Source of the DNA: Dama dama
Taxonomy: Eukaryota > Chordata > Mammalia > Artiodactyla > Cervidae
Direction: 5' to 3'
Length of the DNA stretch: 64,000 nt
Assembly (NCBI RefSeq): GCF_033118175.1
Contig: NC_083696.1
Span: forward strand, 39,975,001-40,039,000
Shown: positions 1 through 10,464 of the stretch, one piece after another
How the letters are laid out: the number at the start of each line of letters is the position of its first letter
Position numbering within the stretch: position 1 is the first letter of the stretch
The notes under the pieces: model-generated
Told to the model about the DNA's origin: nothing
Database searches by the model: none
What the model saw: the letters and a program-made list of their open reading frames with translations, nothing else
Position numbers and translations under genes: made by a program

Positions 1-12
1 GCCGCCTTTGGG

Positions 13-289
13 ATGTTACTGAACCCCGTCACCTCCACTCCCTTTTCGGTCAATGACATCCTGAGCCTGGAGCGTGAGCATCTCGGCCCGGATGCCTTGC
101 AACTCCAGAGGACACGGAGGAGCCCGGAAAACTTTCAGTACCTGCGAGCGGTCCCAGAACAGCGAGGCTCCGCGGTCCCCAGCATCCGGAGCGCAGACAG
201 CGAAGACAGGAGGCAGGAAGGGTCGGAGCCTTCCGGGGGTCCCTGTGAGTTAGTCACAGAGATGGACGCTGAACCGGTGGGTGAGCCAG
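13..289 (+). CDS. NKX2-6: NKX2-6 exon 1 (N-terminus, TN motif)
   Basis: First coding exon of the NK2-class homeobox transcription factor NKX2-6, a nuclear DNA-binding protein that family knowledge places in pharyngeal and cardiac outflow-tract development. The ATG at 13 opens with MLLNPVTSTPFSVNDIL, matching the start of mammalian NKX2-6. Residues 9-17 (TPFSVNDIL) are the TN/EH1-type motif that recruits Groucho/TLE co-repressors. Residues 39-44 (PENFQY) are also typical of the orthologue. The exon ends after the first base of codon 93 (G|AG, Glu) at a consensus donor, CAG|GTAAGT (290-295). The reading frame stays open past the donor to 501, but that tail is intron. Only 12 bp upstream are in the window, so promoter and 5' UTR are not visible. 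Joined to 3819-4444 the product is 300 residues, close to the human length as I recall it (301). Confidence 0.95.
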
Positions 290-604
290 GTAAGTACGAG
301 CTGGGGCCTTGGATCCTACAGGGAGACCAAGGAGTGGGGTTGGATCATTACCAATTGGCGTTTGGGGGGGACACTCATCTCCTGGTCTTCCCGGCTCCTA
401 GGGCTAGCCCCATTTTTTTTTCACTCGAAGAGTCAGAAGGACTGGACTCTCAGCCCCCTCTAGCATCCCCTCCAGACTTCCTAACGAAAATAAGGTCCTG
501 AATCTTGGGGTTTCACGATTTCCACAGCCTGTCCTACATGATTCCCGGAAACACATCCCCCCCTACTCACTGAGGCAGTTTCCAGAAACTCCAGTTTCTC
601 TTCC

Positions 605-765
605 TTTTTTAAAATTGATTTTTAATTGGAGGATTATTACTTTACAGTGTTGTGTTGATTTCTGCCATACAACAACAGTGAATCAGACATAAGTACACAT
701 ATATCCCCTCTCTCTTGAACCTCCCTCACATCCTACCCCTCTAGGTCATCACAGAGCATAGCTTC
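605..765 (-). repeat. L1 3' UTR fragment
   Basis: The plus strand reads T-rich then 'ggaggattattactttacagtg' style text ending in 'gtcatcacagagca'. This is the complement of the 3' end of artiodactyl L1 elements, which also occurs at 11309 and 14030 in this window. It is short and 5' truncated. Confidence 0.65.
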
Positions 766-1380
766 TTTCTTACAGCAAAATCCTCTGCAGTATCTCAGCT
801 GTGCTTCATCACCACCAGCTTTCCCTGCCATCTCCTAGTCTCTCTCTACTCTAGACCATCTGCCAAAAGTGTAGCCATCAAAGCAGTGGGGCGCTTTGGG
901 AGAGGAAGCTCTGTTAGGCTCTGGGATCAGTCCCAGCCCAGTCTTTTCTTGGGGCTTGCTGAGTGGCCAGCCCAGTCGTTCCTCTGACTGCAGCTCAGTA
1001 AGGGCAGCTCGAGTTTTAGCTGCTCTGGGAGACAGACAATTCCAGCAGAGTCTCAGCGTCTGGTCTCCGAAGGCACAACCTGTATGTTGGCAGACAGACC
1101 CAGGGATCTGCGTCCAGCTGCAGGAAGGGAAGAGGTGGACAGGGCTTGTGATGGGTTGGCTCCTGCCATCTGGGAAGCTTTGGCAGGGGAGACTCGACAG
1201 TCTGAGGGGTGAAAAAGCCACTCTTCCTCTTGCCAAACTCTGCGTCTCAGTTCGCAGCCTTCATGCAGGTCTGGGGGCTTCAGGAGGACCCTCGCAGGCC
1301 CAGTCTCCTTAGCCAGGCTGTGCCACAGCCACTCTGTTTGAGCCTCAAACTGACCACATGAAGAAAATAAAGATGCTCAT

Positions 1381-1730
1381 TTGGAGTTAGAAGACTCGAG
1401 AGCCCCTTGGACTGCAAGGAGATCAAACCAGTCAATCCTAAAGGAAATCAACCCTGGATATTCATTGGAAGGAATGATGCTGAAGCTGAAATTCCAACAC
1501 TCTGGCCATCTGATGTGAAGAGTCAACTCATTGGAAAACACCCTGATGCTGGGAAAGATTGAGGGCAGGAGGAGAAGGGGACGACAGAGGATGAGCAGAG
1601 GATGAGACAGTTGGATGGCATCATGGGTTCAGTGGAGTTGGAGCAAACTCTGAGAGATACTGAAGGACAGAGAAGCCTGGAGTGCTGCAGCCCATGGGGT
1701 CGCAAAGAGTCAGACACAGTGTGACTGAAC
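1381..1730 (+). mobile_element. BovB (RTE) 3' fragment
   Basis: Sense 3' end of a BovB LINE. It reads from 'agagccccttggactgcaag' through the GGAGAAGGGGACGACAGAGGATGAG block to 'gggtcgcaaagagtcagaca'. The same block is found antisense at 8826 and 16441. A short duplication of 'gaggatgagca' lies near 1588-1605. Confidence 0.8.
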
Positions 1731-2515
1731 ACCACACAGCAGCAGCCAGGAGCCTGGAGAACACTACACTTGGCTGTGTTCTTAAAGAAACCTGTGAATT
1801 TTCTGCAGCAGACTCTAAGCCCTCAACTCCCCCAGTGCTGCTCAGCCAACTGACCTTTGATTTCGGCTTTGCTGAAGAAGGGTCACACTCCTCTGACCAT
1901 TACTGTCACCTCGCAGCTGAAGACACTGAAGCGCGATCCTCCGCTGCTGTTGCACCTGGGGCAGAGACAATGAGAAGGGGCCGGGCTCCAGGATCTCAGC
2001 CCAGGGCCACGGCAGCCACTGATCACTCTCGCAGAAGGGACATTCCTGGGGAACTCCATCCCCACCTTGCTTTCATGGACACAGGGTGACAGGGACTCCA
2101 AACTGTGACTGGGAGGGATTGGGGTGGCCTGAAGCCCCTCAGCCTGAGTGGTCAGCAACTCCCAAGTGGGGTCTTGCTGGCTCCACAGAGTCACTGAAGG
2201 CCAGCAGTTACATTTTGATTTGCTAAGAAAACAAACCCTTGTCAATATGTTTCCTCTTTGTTGGGAGAGATGTTCTCAGTTTGTCTGAACACAGGCTTCG
2301 CTGGAGGAAGGTCTTGTTTCCTCAGTCTGAAATGCCATCCCACAGGAGACTGTGCCAGCTGGCTGTGGATTTGAGTCGGTTCCGACAGCACTGGGTCTAA
2401 TTAGGAGCATCCTGCTCTACCTCGCCATACACATGCATCACTCCACGTTCCGGTTTTCTCCTCTCATGAATTTCATGAAAATTTAGCACTGCCTCCCTGC
2501 TTGTTCTTGCTCTGT

Positions 2516-2733
2516 GGCACAGTTGTGTCTGACTCTTTTCAACCCCATGGACTGTCAGCTGCCAGGCTCCTCTGTCCATGAAATTCTCCAGGCAAGAATA
2601 CTGGAGTGATTTGCCATTTCCTTCTCCAGGGGAATCTTCCTGACCCAGGGATAGAAACCAAGTCTCTTTCGTCTCTTGCACTGGCAAGCAATGCAGGCAG
2701 ATTTTTTACGACTGAGCCACTTGGGAAGCCTCC
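2516..2733 (-). repeat. Bov-tA SINE
   Basis: Antisense ruminant tRNA-derived SINE. It runs from the 3' landmark 'gtctgactcttttcaacccc' through 'tctccaggcaagaatactgg' to the complement of the head, 'gagccacttgggaagcc'. It lies inside NKX2-6 intron 1. Confidence 0.85.
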
Positions 2734-3408
2734 CTTCTTATCCTTGGGTAAAAATAGAGCTTTGCCAAAATAGGAGAGACGTAGGATAAAAGCAAAGGAA
2801 GCTTGCATTTTGGCTGGCTGGGCACAGCTGCCCTGGGGTGATCTTTGGGAGCTCTGCCTCTTCCAAACAGGAAGTCAGGGAGGAGCCAATGCCACCTGCT
2901 TGCCAGGGAGGTCTGAAAGAGGAAAGAGCCCACTTAAAAAAAAAAAAAAAAAGCCAAATGTGGATCTCAAATTTATGTACCTGCAAAGAGAACCTTAGTT
3001 TCTACGCCAAGAATCAGGAGCCAGAAATTATTTTGTTTTGTTAATTTGGATTACAAAGCATCGTGTTCCAGAAACATGGGGTGGGTCCCTGATGACAAAA
3101 GAAGCAAGGATGCCAGTAAAGGTGGGTAGCACTGGAGCCCCCGGGACTTGAGTTAGAAGCGGGGGCCACAGTGGATAACCAGGCTCTCTATCCTTCTCCA
3201 CCAAGAGCAATCTAAAGTTAGTCTCTAGCGAATAGACTGGCAGCAAATGTTTCCCCAAACTTACCCACACCTGAAAATTGCAGTCAAAGTGAACAGCCCA
3301 GATACAGACATTCTAAGAAGAAAATGAAGCTTAGAGTCTTGACCAAGAGTCTACCTTTGGGGAAACGGCTGTACACAGAGAAACACAGAGAGTCACAACT
3401 TGCATTAC

Positions 3409-3610
3409 GCTTCCGTGGTGGCTCAGTCGGTAAAGAATCCGCCTGCAATGCAGGAGACCTGAATTCAATCCCTGGATCCAGAAGATTCCCTGGAGAAGGA
3501 AATGGCAATCCACTCCAGTATTCTTGCCTGGACAAATCCCATGGACAGAGGAGCTTGATGGGCTACAGTCCATGGGATCGCAAGAATCAGACACGACTTA
3601 GGGACTAAAC
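3409..3610 (+). repeat. Bov-tA SINE
   Basis: Sense Bov-tA with head 'gcttccgtggtggctcagtc', middle 'ggagaaggaaatggcaatcc' and end 'cagacacgacttagggacta'. It lies in NKX2-6 intron 1, about 210 bp before exon 2. Confidence 0.88.
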
Positions 3611-3818
3611 CACAAGCAGCAATCATCACCACAGGTACAAGAGAGACAACTTGGGGGAAAGGAACATTTAGAGCGACCTGGGACGGAGTCAGGGGGTGAG
3701 CAGAAGGAAGAGACCGGCGCGCAAGGTGAAGGCTACCAGGGAGGAGGGGCGTCCCTTGGGAAAATCTCTCCGGTGAGCCTTAGGCTGGCGCTGACGGTGT
3801 TCCCTCCTGTGCTTTTAG

Positions 3819-4444
3819 AGCCCGTCCTCAGCGCGGCCTCGTTCCCCGGCGGCGGGACCCGGGTGCCTGAGCGCGGCGTGGGGGACAGCGGCGGCCGCGC
3901 GCGCGGGGACGGCGCGGAGCGTCCCGCCGCGCGGCCCCGGCGGAAGCCGCGCGTGCTGTTCTCGCAGGCGCAGGTGCTGGCGCTGGAGCGGCGTTTCAAG
4001 CAGCAACGGTACCTGTCGGCCCCGGAACGCGAGCATCTGGCCAGCGCGCTGCAGCTCACGTCGACGCAGGTCAAGATCTGGTTCCAGAACCGACGTTACA
4101 AGTGCAAGAGACAGCGCCAGGACAAGTCCCTGGAACTGGCGGGCCACCCCCTAGCGCCGCGCCGGGTGGCGGTGCCCGTGCTGGTGCGCGATGGCAAGCC
4201 CTGCCTGGGACCCAGCGCGCCCGCTTTCCCCGGCCCCTACGGGGCGGCGGCGGCGCCCTATTCCTGCTACGGCCCCTACGCGGGCGCTCCCTACTGTGCG
4301 GGCTACGGTGGCGGCTACGCGGGCGCACCCCCGGGTCCCGCGCCCCCAGTCCCGCAGGCCCTTTCGGGCTTCGGCGCAGGTGGGCCGAGCGCCAGCCCGC
4401 AGAGCCCTCTGCCCGCCGCGCTGCAGGGTGTCAGGGCCTGGTGA
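3819..4444 (+). CDS. NKX2-6: NKX2-6 exon 2 (homeodomain, NK2-SD, stop)
   Basis: Second and last coding exon of NKX2-6; it begins after TTTTAG and completes codon 93 as GAG. The homeodomain spans residues 133-192 (3938-4117), from RRKPRVLF to KCKRQR. Helix 3 WFQNRRYKCKR carries Asn51 for DNA contact and Tyr54, the NK2-class residue linked to CAAGTG-type sites. The NK2-specific domain follows at residues 208-222 (RVAVPVLVRDGKPCL). The C-terminus is rich in Gly, Ala, Tyr and Pro and ends QGVRAW before TGA at 4442-4444, as in mammalian orthologues. The exon is very GC- and CpG-rich, which opens long but meaningless frames on both strands. The next NK gene, NKX3-1, lies about 32 kb downstream on the same strand. 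Confidence 0.97.
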
Positions 4445-4560
4445 GGCGTCTTGTCTCGGGTGTCACCCTGACCAGAGGCTCAGTCCCGCCTCCCCGCTGT
4501 CCGGTAGCGGCCGGGATGAGGGACCGCCGCCGAGGAGGAAGCAGGCGACCCGATGGCACT
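3838..4560. other. CpG-rich island over NKX2-6 exon 2
   Basis: Dense CG dinucleotides and high GC cover exon 2 and run about 100 bp past the stop, against AT-rich flanks. Intragenic CpG islands of this kind are usual at homeobox loci. Confidence 0.6.
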
Positions 4561-4870
4561 TCTCTCCCGAGCGGTGCCAGGGACTGCGAATTGCCCCCCG
4601 GAGCAGCCCTCCAGCTGAAGGCCCTGGGGGCGATCTCCTCCCAAAAGACACAATGCCAGGTCTCCGCCAGCAGCCCACCCAGCAACACCGGGAAGGGGAG
4701 AAGCAGAGCGTGGCTGACAGTTTCGGGGGTCAGAGTAGTACTAAGGCAGGAGACTTTTCAGGCCTCAAACCCAGGGGCTGCGAGGCTTTTTTATTTGTGT
4801 GCGGCAGCCCCGGAGGATGGCGAGATGACGGGTTGCTGACCCCTCAATTAAAGGCAACAGGCAGGGAAAG
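4445..4870 (+). other. NKX2-6: Probable NKX2-6 3' UTR
   Basis: Non-coding sequence from the stop codon to just past a possible polyadenylation signal, ATTAAA at 4847-4852. The 3' end is inferred. A second ATTAAA near 5216 could extend the transcript. Confidence 0.45.
4847..4852 (+). promoter_or_regulatory. NKX2-6: Possible polyadenylation signal (ATTAAA)
   Basis: ATTAAA about 400 bp after the NKX2-6 stop. No strong GT-rich downstream element is evident, so use of this site is uncertain. Confidence 0.35.
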
Positions 4871-6394
4871 AGGGAGAAAATGAGATGAGCCAGGGGAGAG
4901 GGATGAAGAGCCTGGAATAGGACGACCGGGGAGCAAAGAAGACTTGGGCGAGACACAGGCTCCTGTGGGGGCTAGTCTGCGCCGCGCTCCGGCTTCCAGG
5001 GCTCACTCCCTGGGACTCGGTGTTAATCTAGGCCAGCAGCGCTTTTTCCCGGAGCCACAGTTGTTCTCTGGAAGGTATCCACCACTCTCTAGTTCTTCCC
5101 TCACTGTAAGTGCATCTTTTCCTCCATTTTCAGCTCAGCGTAAGTATGTGTGTGTGTGTGTTGTGTATATGCCATTAGAATTTATCCACTTCTCGATTCT
5201 GCAGAAGAGCTTAGAATTAAAGTAAAAATGAAACCCAGAAGTTCTAGTCTTCAGTACACAGCGAATTCCCTAGAGAAACAAAACTTGCATTCAGCTCTTG
5301 GAGGGGTTACCTCTCTCCACCCCCTTCCCAGCCTGCTCCTATAGATGTTCTTTCAGAAGGTAGCAGGCTTCTGAATTTCCCATCAGGTAAGGAGCTTCCA
5401 GTTGTCCTGACATAATGGGCAGGAAACCCGAACTTTAGGGGAAAGTATAACTCCCCCAGGCACAAATATGTTTGAAACCATGCTCACTGAAGACTGAAAA
5501 CAAACTCATTTTATTAATGGGGACATGGGTATCAAATAAGTTGTCTTTAGTAGGTATTAATAGGAAAATCAGACTCATTTCTTGTTTTCTTGGATATCTT
5601 TTTTTTTTCCTAAGACAATGAAAAAGTATGTATTTTCATTCTCTGGACCACTAACTTGTCAAAAGTTAACTCCTACTATTTAATAAATTCTAATATTTAA
5701 ATTGTACCAGCCCTGCATTTTCTCATTTCTGAATTTGCCCTAGTTTTTGTGTGTCTGTGTGTCTTTTACCAATGTGGGAAACGAGGACTGCTTAGTCCTA
5801 TGTAAACTATGCCTGACTATTGACAGCTTGTATCTCTTAAAGTTTATGTGTAAGTTAAAAACAAGTGTAATTACTCATATTTCTGTTTACTAGAAGTTCC
5901 TTACATTCTCTTCTTTTTGCTTCCATCCCTTTTCTCTTTTATTTCTCCATAAAAATCTGTTAATAAAAGTGTGTTTAGAAACCACTCTGTGGTGTCTTCC
6001 AATTATAGTCAGTCTTATATGCCTGGGATTAAAAAGTATGGTCTGTATATTTTAAATTAGGAACTCTCAGTAAGTACTCCTTGGTCAATTAAGCTAAGAC
6101 TAAGAGAGAGACTATAATTCAAATCACCATTATGAGAAATCTGTCAGGGTGTTGTCATTCTTCTTTCACTTTGGGGGCAGGAATTATTCCTTACAAGAGG
6201 AAAAGTTACTCTTGGACAGTGGCCTTAGATTTATGACAGTTGAATTAAATTCAGTACTGCCACTGAGCACCCATCTCTCTAGCCTTCAGTTGTTCAACAA
6301 GTTGTATTAAATTTCCCTGAGATCAGATTCTAGACTACTATATGTTAATTTTGAAGACTCTTTTGTTGTTCTTCTTTGGTTCTTCTAAGTTCTT
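4871..6394. other. Repeat-poor intergenic sequence downstream of NKX2-6
   Basis: I see no SINE, LINE or reading frame of note here. A (TG)n run lies at about 5147-5164; the rest is ordinary AT-rich sequence. Its freedom from young repeats makes it a candidate for conserved non-coding elements, which I cannot test. Confidence 0.4.
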
Positions 6395-6475
6395 ACCTAG
6401 AAATATAAGTCATCCTTGTATGGATCTGGCAAAGTACTTGGTACAGAGTAGAAAATTAATAAATGCTATTCTCTT
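6395..6475 (+). repeat. Possible MIR 3' fragment
   Basis: The text 'aaagtacttggtacagagta...ttaataaatgctatt' resembles the 3' end of MIR/CORE-SINE copies. It is short and old, so the call is tentative. Confidence 0.35.
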
Positions 6476-6568
6476 CACCCTCCATTCTCTTGCAACCCAA
6501 GGAGTGGTTACCAACCACAAAGTGGTTGTCCTTTTCATTTCTTTCTTTTTTGGAATACAGTTGATGTA

Positions 6569-6621
6569 TTAGGTTGGCCAAAAAGTGTGTAAGAGTGTTT
6601 GGGAATTTTTGGCCAACCCAA
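6569..6621. mobile_element. Miniature mariner remnant (53 bp)
   Basis: Terminal inverted repeats TTAGGTTGGCCAAAAAGT and, read in complement from the right, TTGGGTTGGCCAAAAATT flank a short core of about 17 bp. TA dinucleotides at 6567-6568 and 6622-6623 are the expected mariner target duplication. The unit can fold into a hairpin and has no coding capacity. Confidence 0.8.
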
Positions 6622-6629
6622 TACAATGT

Positions 6630-8020
6630 TGCATTCATTTCCAGTGTACAACAGTATTGTTCTGAATAGACCTTGCCTCCCCAGCTCCCTCCAGGCTTTG
6701 TGCCACATGGAAACACCCAGAGGGAGAGCGATGGCTGTGGTCAGGTCTGCAAGTGAAGAGGACGGGAGCTTAGTTTAATCATTAGTATCTCACTCATCAC
6801 TGAACATGGAACACAAGAGAAAATAAGATCTGGCTGCTGCCCTTAAGAAATTTATTATCTAATTGCATGCCAGAGACTAACATGAACAAGGCATCTAAAA
6901 ATACAAGGTGGGATATGCTGCATGTCAAAGGCAGACAGACAGTAAGCTCTCTAGAAAGAATGAAAATCCCCTGTGAGCTGGGATGCCTGGAGAAGGTGCT
7001 TAGAGGAGGTGGATTCGCCTGGTGACTGGGGGAAAGACACTACTTACTGACGAAGCTCTAGGACTTAGGGATGAAGAAAAGTAAACGGGCGCATGCCAAA
7101 GCTTGACTCATATTTTCTAGTAGTGGGAGATGCAGTTCAAGGCCAGCTTCTGGGACTTTGTAAACTGCATTCAGTTGGCTGAGGGAGTGCGGGAGGCAGG
7201 AGTGGGTCTTGTTTTCACAGACACCCAAGATATTCCACTGACCTGGGACATTTTCTGTTTTGCTGTCTGGATTGCTGTAGGAAGCATATTCACTGGCCCA
7301 AGCAAACAAGCAAAACCCATAACAAAACCTTGTCCATGTGCAACCCATGTGATATTTCCCTTAGATAAGAGCTTAGAAATTTGAGATTCACAGGACACTA
7401 AGATTTCTTTCCAAAAGGAAAGGAGAGCAAAGGAAAACTCTCTGTTCCCATCTCCCCACTTTAAGTGATCCTGTCAGGATCACTTTAAAACACATCCCTC
7501 ACTCAGCTCATCAAGCCCACCCCCATCAGCTGCCCATCTTCCATCCTGTAATCTCTCCTTCACACTGAAAGCTGCCTCTTTTTGTGTGTCTTGCCCGAGA
7601 GCAGCTTATCCAAGGCAGGCTTTCACCAGGGAGCCGCTCTGTAAGCTATCAGTCTCTTATCTGCATCGTTCAGTCCCGTCACTCCAATCACCTCTTAATG
7701 TTCACAAGTTTCCCAAATGGGAAGTAATTGACCTCTAAACAAAACAAAAAAGCTCTCAGAGAGATAGCAGAGGTTCCTTTCCTGACCGTCCCAGGGCTAG
7801 GGTCTCACCTAGGCCAGGTGGGTAAGTCAATAAAATTGCAGACTTCCTGGCTCCCTATCCTTCCTCCCCCACCCCCGACCCTGGCCCCTTGAAGCCAGCT
7901 TCATTTGATACTATCTGCAAATCCGATGGAGCTTGAGTCAACTGTAGGCCTCAGGGTGGCCAGAGATTTCTGGTATTTTTTCCCCATAATTTTGTCGTTA
8001 TGAAGATAAAACATGGAGAA
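6630..8020. other. Intergenic sequence without recognised young repeats
   Basis: No gene recognised. Around 6830-6900 there is weak resemblance to an old L2/L3-type tail. An imperfect palindrome lies at 7460-7489. Otherwise nothing supported is visible. Confidence 0.4.
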
Positions 8021-8146
8021 GTGAAGTGAAGGCACTCAGTCGTGTCTGACTCTTTGTGACCCCATGGACTGCAGCCTGCCGGGCTCCTCCATCCGTGGGA
8101 TTTTCCAGGCAAGAGTACTGACTGGGGTGTCATTTCCTTCTCCAAA
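8021..8146 (-). repeat. Bov-tA SINE, partial
   Basis: Antisense copy of the 3' half of Bov-tA, from 'gtgaagtgaaggcactcagt' to 'catttccttctccaa'; the tRNA-like head is missing. Confidence 0.8.
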
Positions 8147-8194
8147 AACATGGAGGGGCATATTTAAAGCTTGAAAGATTACATTTGAAAGTGT

Positions 8195-8706
8195 TTATAA
8201 TTCCTCAGCCATAAAAAGGAATGAAACTGGGTCATTTGTAGAGATGTGGATGGACCTAACTCTGCCACACAGAATGAATTAGGTCAGAAAGAAAAAAAAC
8301 AAATATTGTATAACACATATGTATAACACATATATATAATGTGTATAACACATATATATGGAATCTAGAAAAGTGGTATAGATGATCCTATCTGGAAAGC
8401 AGAAATAGAGACACAGACATAGACAACAAATGTATGGATGCCAAGGGGGAGGAGGGTGGGATGAACTGGGAGATTGGAATTGATATGCATACACTATTGA
8501 TACTGCATGTAAAATAGGTAACGAGTGAGAACCTACTCACAGCACAGGGAGCTCTACTCAGTGCTGTGTGACCTCAGTGGGAAGGAAATCCAAACAAGAG
8601 GGGATAGAGAGAGAGAGATGTGTAGCTGGCTCAGGTTTATGTGCAGCAGAAACTAACACAGCCTTGTAAAGCAGCCATATCCCAATACAAAAGTTCAATG
8701 TAAAAA
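8195..8706 (+). repeat. L1 3' UTR (artiodactyl)
   Basis: Sense L1 3' end. It includes the 'tcagccataaaaaggaatga' block, 'gaatctagaaaagtggtata', the 'agcacagggagctctactca' block and the end 'aaagcagccatatcccaata'. An AT-rich minisatellite-like expansion of 'gtataacacatat' units lies at about 8308-8360. Confidence 0.75.
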
Positions 8707-8825
8707 AGGAATGTCCATACTTGTTTGAAAATGTTATTAAAATACTGCTGCTTCTTACAACTACATATCTATGTGAGCACAGATTTTTTTCACATACTTA
8801 TTAAAACAATGTATTGCCACAGACC

Positions 8826-10445
8826 GAGTTCAGTTCAGTTCAGTTCAGTTGCTCAGTCGTGTCCGACTCTTTGCGACCCCATGAACCGCAGCACGCCAGG
8901 CCTCCCTGTCCATCACAAACTCCCGGAGTTTACTCAAACTCATGCCCATTGAGTCAGTGATGCCATCCAGCCATCTCATCCTCTGTCGTCCCCTTCTCCT
9001 CCTGCCCCCAATCCCTCCCAGCATCAGGGTCTTTTCCAATGAGTCAACTCTTCGCATGAGGTGGCCAAAGTATTGGAGTTTCAGCTTCAGCATCCAGGAA
9101 CACCCAGGACTTATCTCCTTTAGCATGGACTGGTTGGATCTCCTTGCAGTCCAAGGGACTCTCAAGAGTCTTCTCCAACACCACAGTTCAAAAGCATCAA
9201 TTCTTCAGCACTCAGCTTTCTCACAGTCCAACTCTCACATCCATACATGACCACAGGAAAAACCATAGCCTTGACCAGATGGACCTTTGTTGACAAAGTA
9301 GTGTCTCTGCTTTTTAATATGCTGTCTAGGTTGGTCATAACCTTCCTTCCAAGGAGTAAGCGTCTTTTAATTTCATGGCTACAGTCACCATCTGCAGTGA
9401 TTTTGGAGCCCCAAAAAATAAAGTCTGACACTGTTTCCACTGTCTCCCCATCTATTTCCCATGAGGTGATGGGACCAGATGCCATGATCTTAGTTTTCTC
9501 AATGTTGAGCTTTAAGCCAACTTTTTCACTCTCCTCTTTCACTTTCATCAAGAGGCTTTTTAGTTCCTCTTCACTTTCTGCCATAAGGGTGATGTCATCT
9601 GCATATCTGAGGTTATTGATATTTCTCCTGGCAATCTTGATTACAGCTTGTGCTTCATCCAGCCTGGCATTCCTCATAATGCACTCTGCATAGAAGTTAA
9701 ATAAGCAGGGTGACAATATACAGCCTTGACATACTCCTTTTCCTATTTGGAACCAGTCTGTTGTTCCATTTCCGGTTCTAACTGTTGCTTCCTGACCTGC
9801 ATACAGATTTCTCAAGAGGCAGGTCAGGTGGTCTGGTATTCCCATCTCCTTCACAATTTTCCACAGTTTATTGTGATCCACACAGTCAAAGGCTTTGGCA
9901 TAGTCAATAAAGCAGAAATAGATGTTTTTCTGGAACTCTCTTGCTTTTTCGATGATCCAGCAGATATTGGCATTTTGATCTCTGGTTCCTCTGTCTTTTC
10001 TAAAACCAGCTTGAACATTGGGAAGTTCTCGGTTCACATATTGCTGAAGCCTGGCTTGGGGAATTTTGAGCATTACTTTACTAGTATGTGAGATGAGTGC
10101 AATTGTGCAGTAGTTTGAGCATTCTTTGGGATTGCCTTTCTTTGGGATTGGAATGGAAACTGACCTTTTCCAGTCCTGTGGCCACTGCTGAGTTTTCCAA
10201 ATTTGCTGGCATATTGAGTGCAGCACTTTCACAGCATCATCTTTCAGGATTTGAAATAGTTCAACTGGAATTCCATCACATCCACTAGCTTTGTTCGTAG
10301 TGATGCTTTCTAAGGCCCACTTGACTTCACATTCCAGGATGTCTGGCTCTAGGTGAGTGATCACACCATTGTGATTATCTGGGTCATGAAGACCTTTTCT
10401 GTACAGTTCTTCTGTGTATTCACAGAGATATGAAAATCTAGCCAT
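8826..10445 (-). mobile_element. BovB (RTE) LINE, 5' truncated
   Basis: Antisense 3' half of BovB. The 3' end is at the TTCAGTTCAG repeat near 8826, and the copy is cut at its 5' end near 10445, within the segment before the RT fingers. It keeps most of the reverse transcriptase and lacks the endonuclease. A possible target duplication is 'tattaaaacaatgt' at 8799-8812 against 'tattaaaccaaatgt' at 10450-10464. That leaves about 13 unexplained bases at the 3' side, so it is tentative. Confidence 0.92.
9162..10445 (-). pseudogene. BovB reverse transcriptase, long open remnant
   Basis: 427-codon open frame from the RT part of BovB ORF2. Visible motifs in order: FCFIDYAKAFDCVDHNKL (motif A with its catalytic Asp), GVCQGCILSPCLFN (motif B region), then YADD (motif C, catalytic Asp pair) in NNLRYADDITLMAES. 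The frame ends in LNCGVGEDS, where the family continues AFELWCWRRLL. A frameshift near 9165 moves the C-terminal part to a second frame (8845-9165, FGHLMRR...GRQRMRWLDG). The endonuclease is absent, so the copy is not autonomous. It is a transposon relic, not a host gene. Confidence 0.9.
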
Positions 10446-10464
10446 CTTCTATTAAACCAAATGT

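Larger units (their letters stand above)
290..3818 (+). other. NKX2-6: NKX2-6 intron 1
   Basis: Phase-1 intron of 3529 bp with donor GTAAGT at 290 and acceptor TTTTAG ending at 3818. It holds an antisense L1 3' fragment (605-765), a BovB 3' fragment (1381-1730), two Bov-tA SINEs (2516-2733 and 3409-3610) and an A-run near 2936-2953. The remaining stretches (290-604, 766-1380, 1731-2515, 2734-3408, 3611-3818) look single-copy. I see no further exon in them. Confidence 0.85.

Noticed and set aside
13..501. Single 162-codon open frame from the NKX2-6 start
   Set aside because: The frame after 289 runs past a consensus donor (CAG|GTAAGT). The orthologue continues with the residues encoded from 3819. 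The tail is intron.
4102..4839. 245-codon and 230-codon alternative frames over NKX2-6 exon 2
   Set aside because: They overlap the homeodomain and C-terminus in other frames of CpG-rich DNA, without recognisable domains; they are shadows of the real gene.
8826..9250. Tandem or CRISPR-like repeats suggested by recurring blocks such as TTCAGTTCAG and GACTCTTTG
   Set aside because: The recurrences are dispersed copies of BovB and Bov-tA, in both orientations with SINE/LINE structure, not spaced direct repeats.
9162..10445. Host gene encoding a 427-residue protein
   Set aside because: The motifs are those of the BovB RTE reverse transcriptase, and the DNA repeats at 16441-19659 and in many fragments here.
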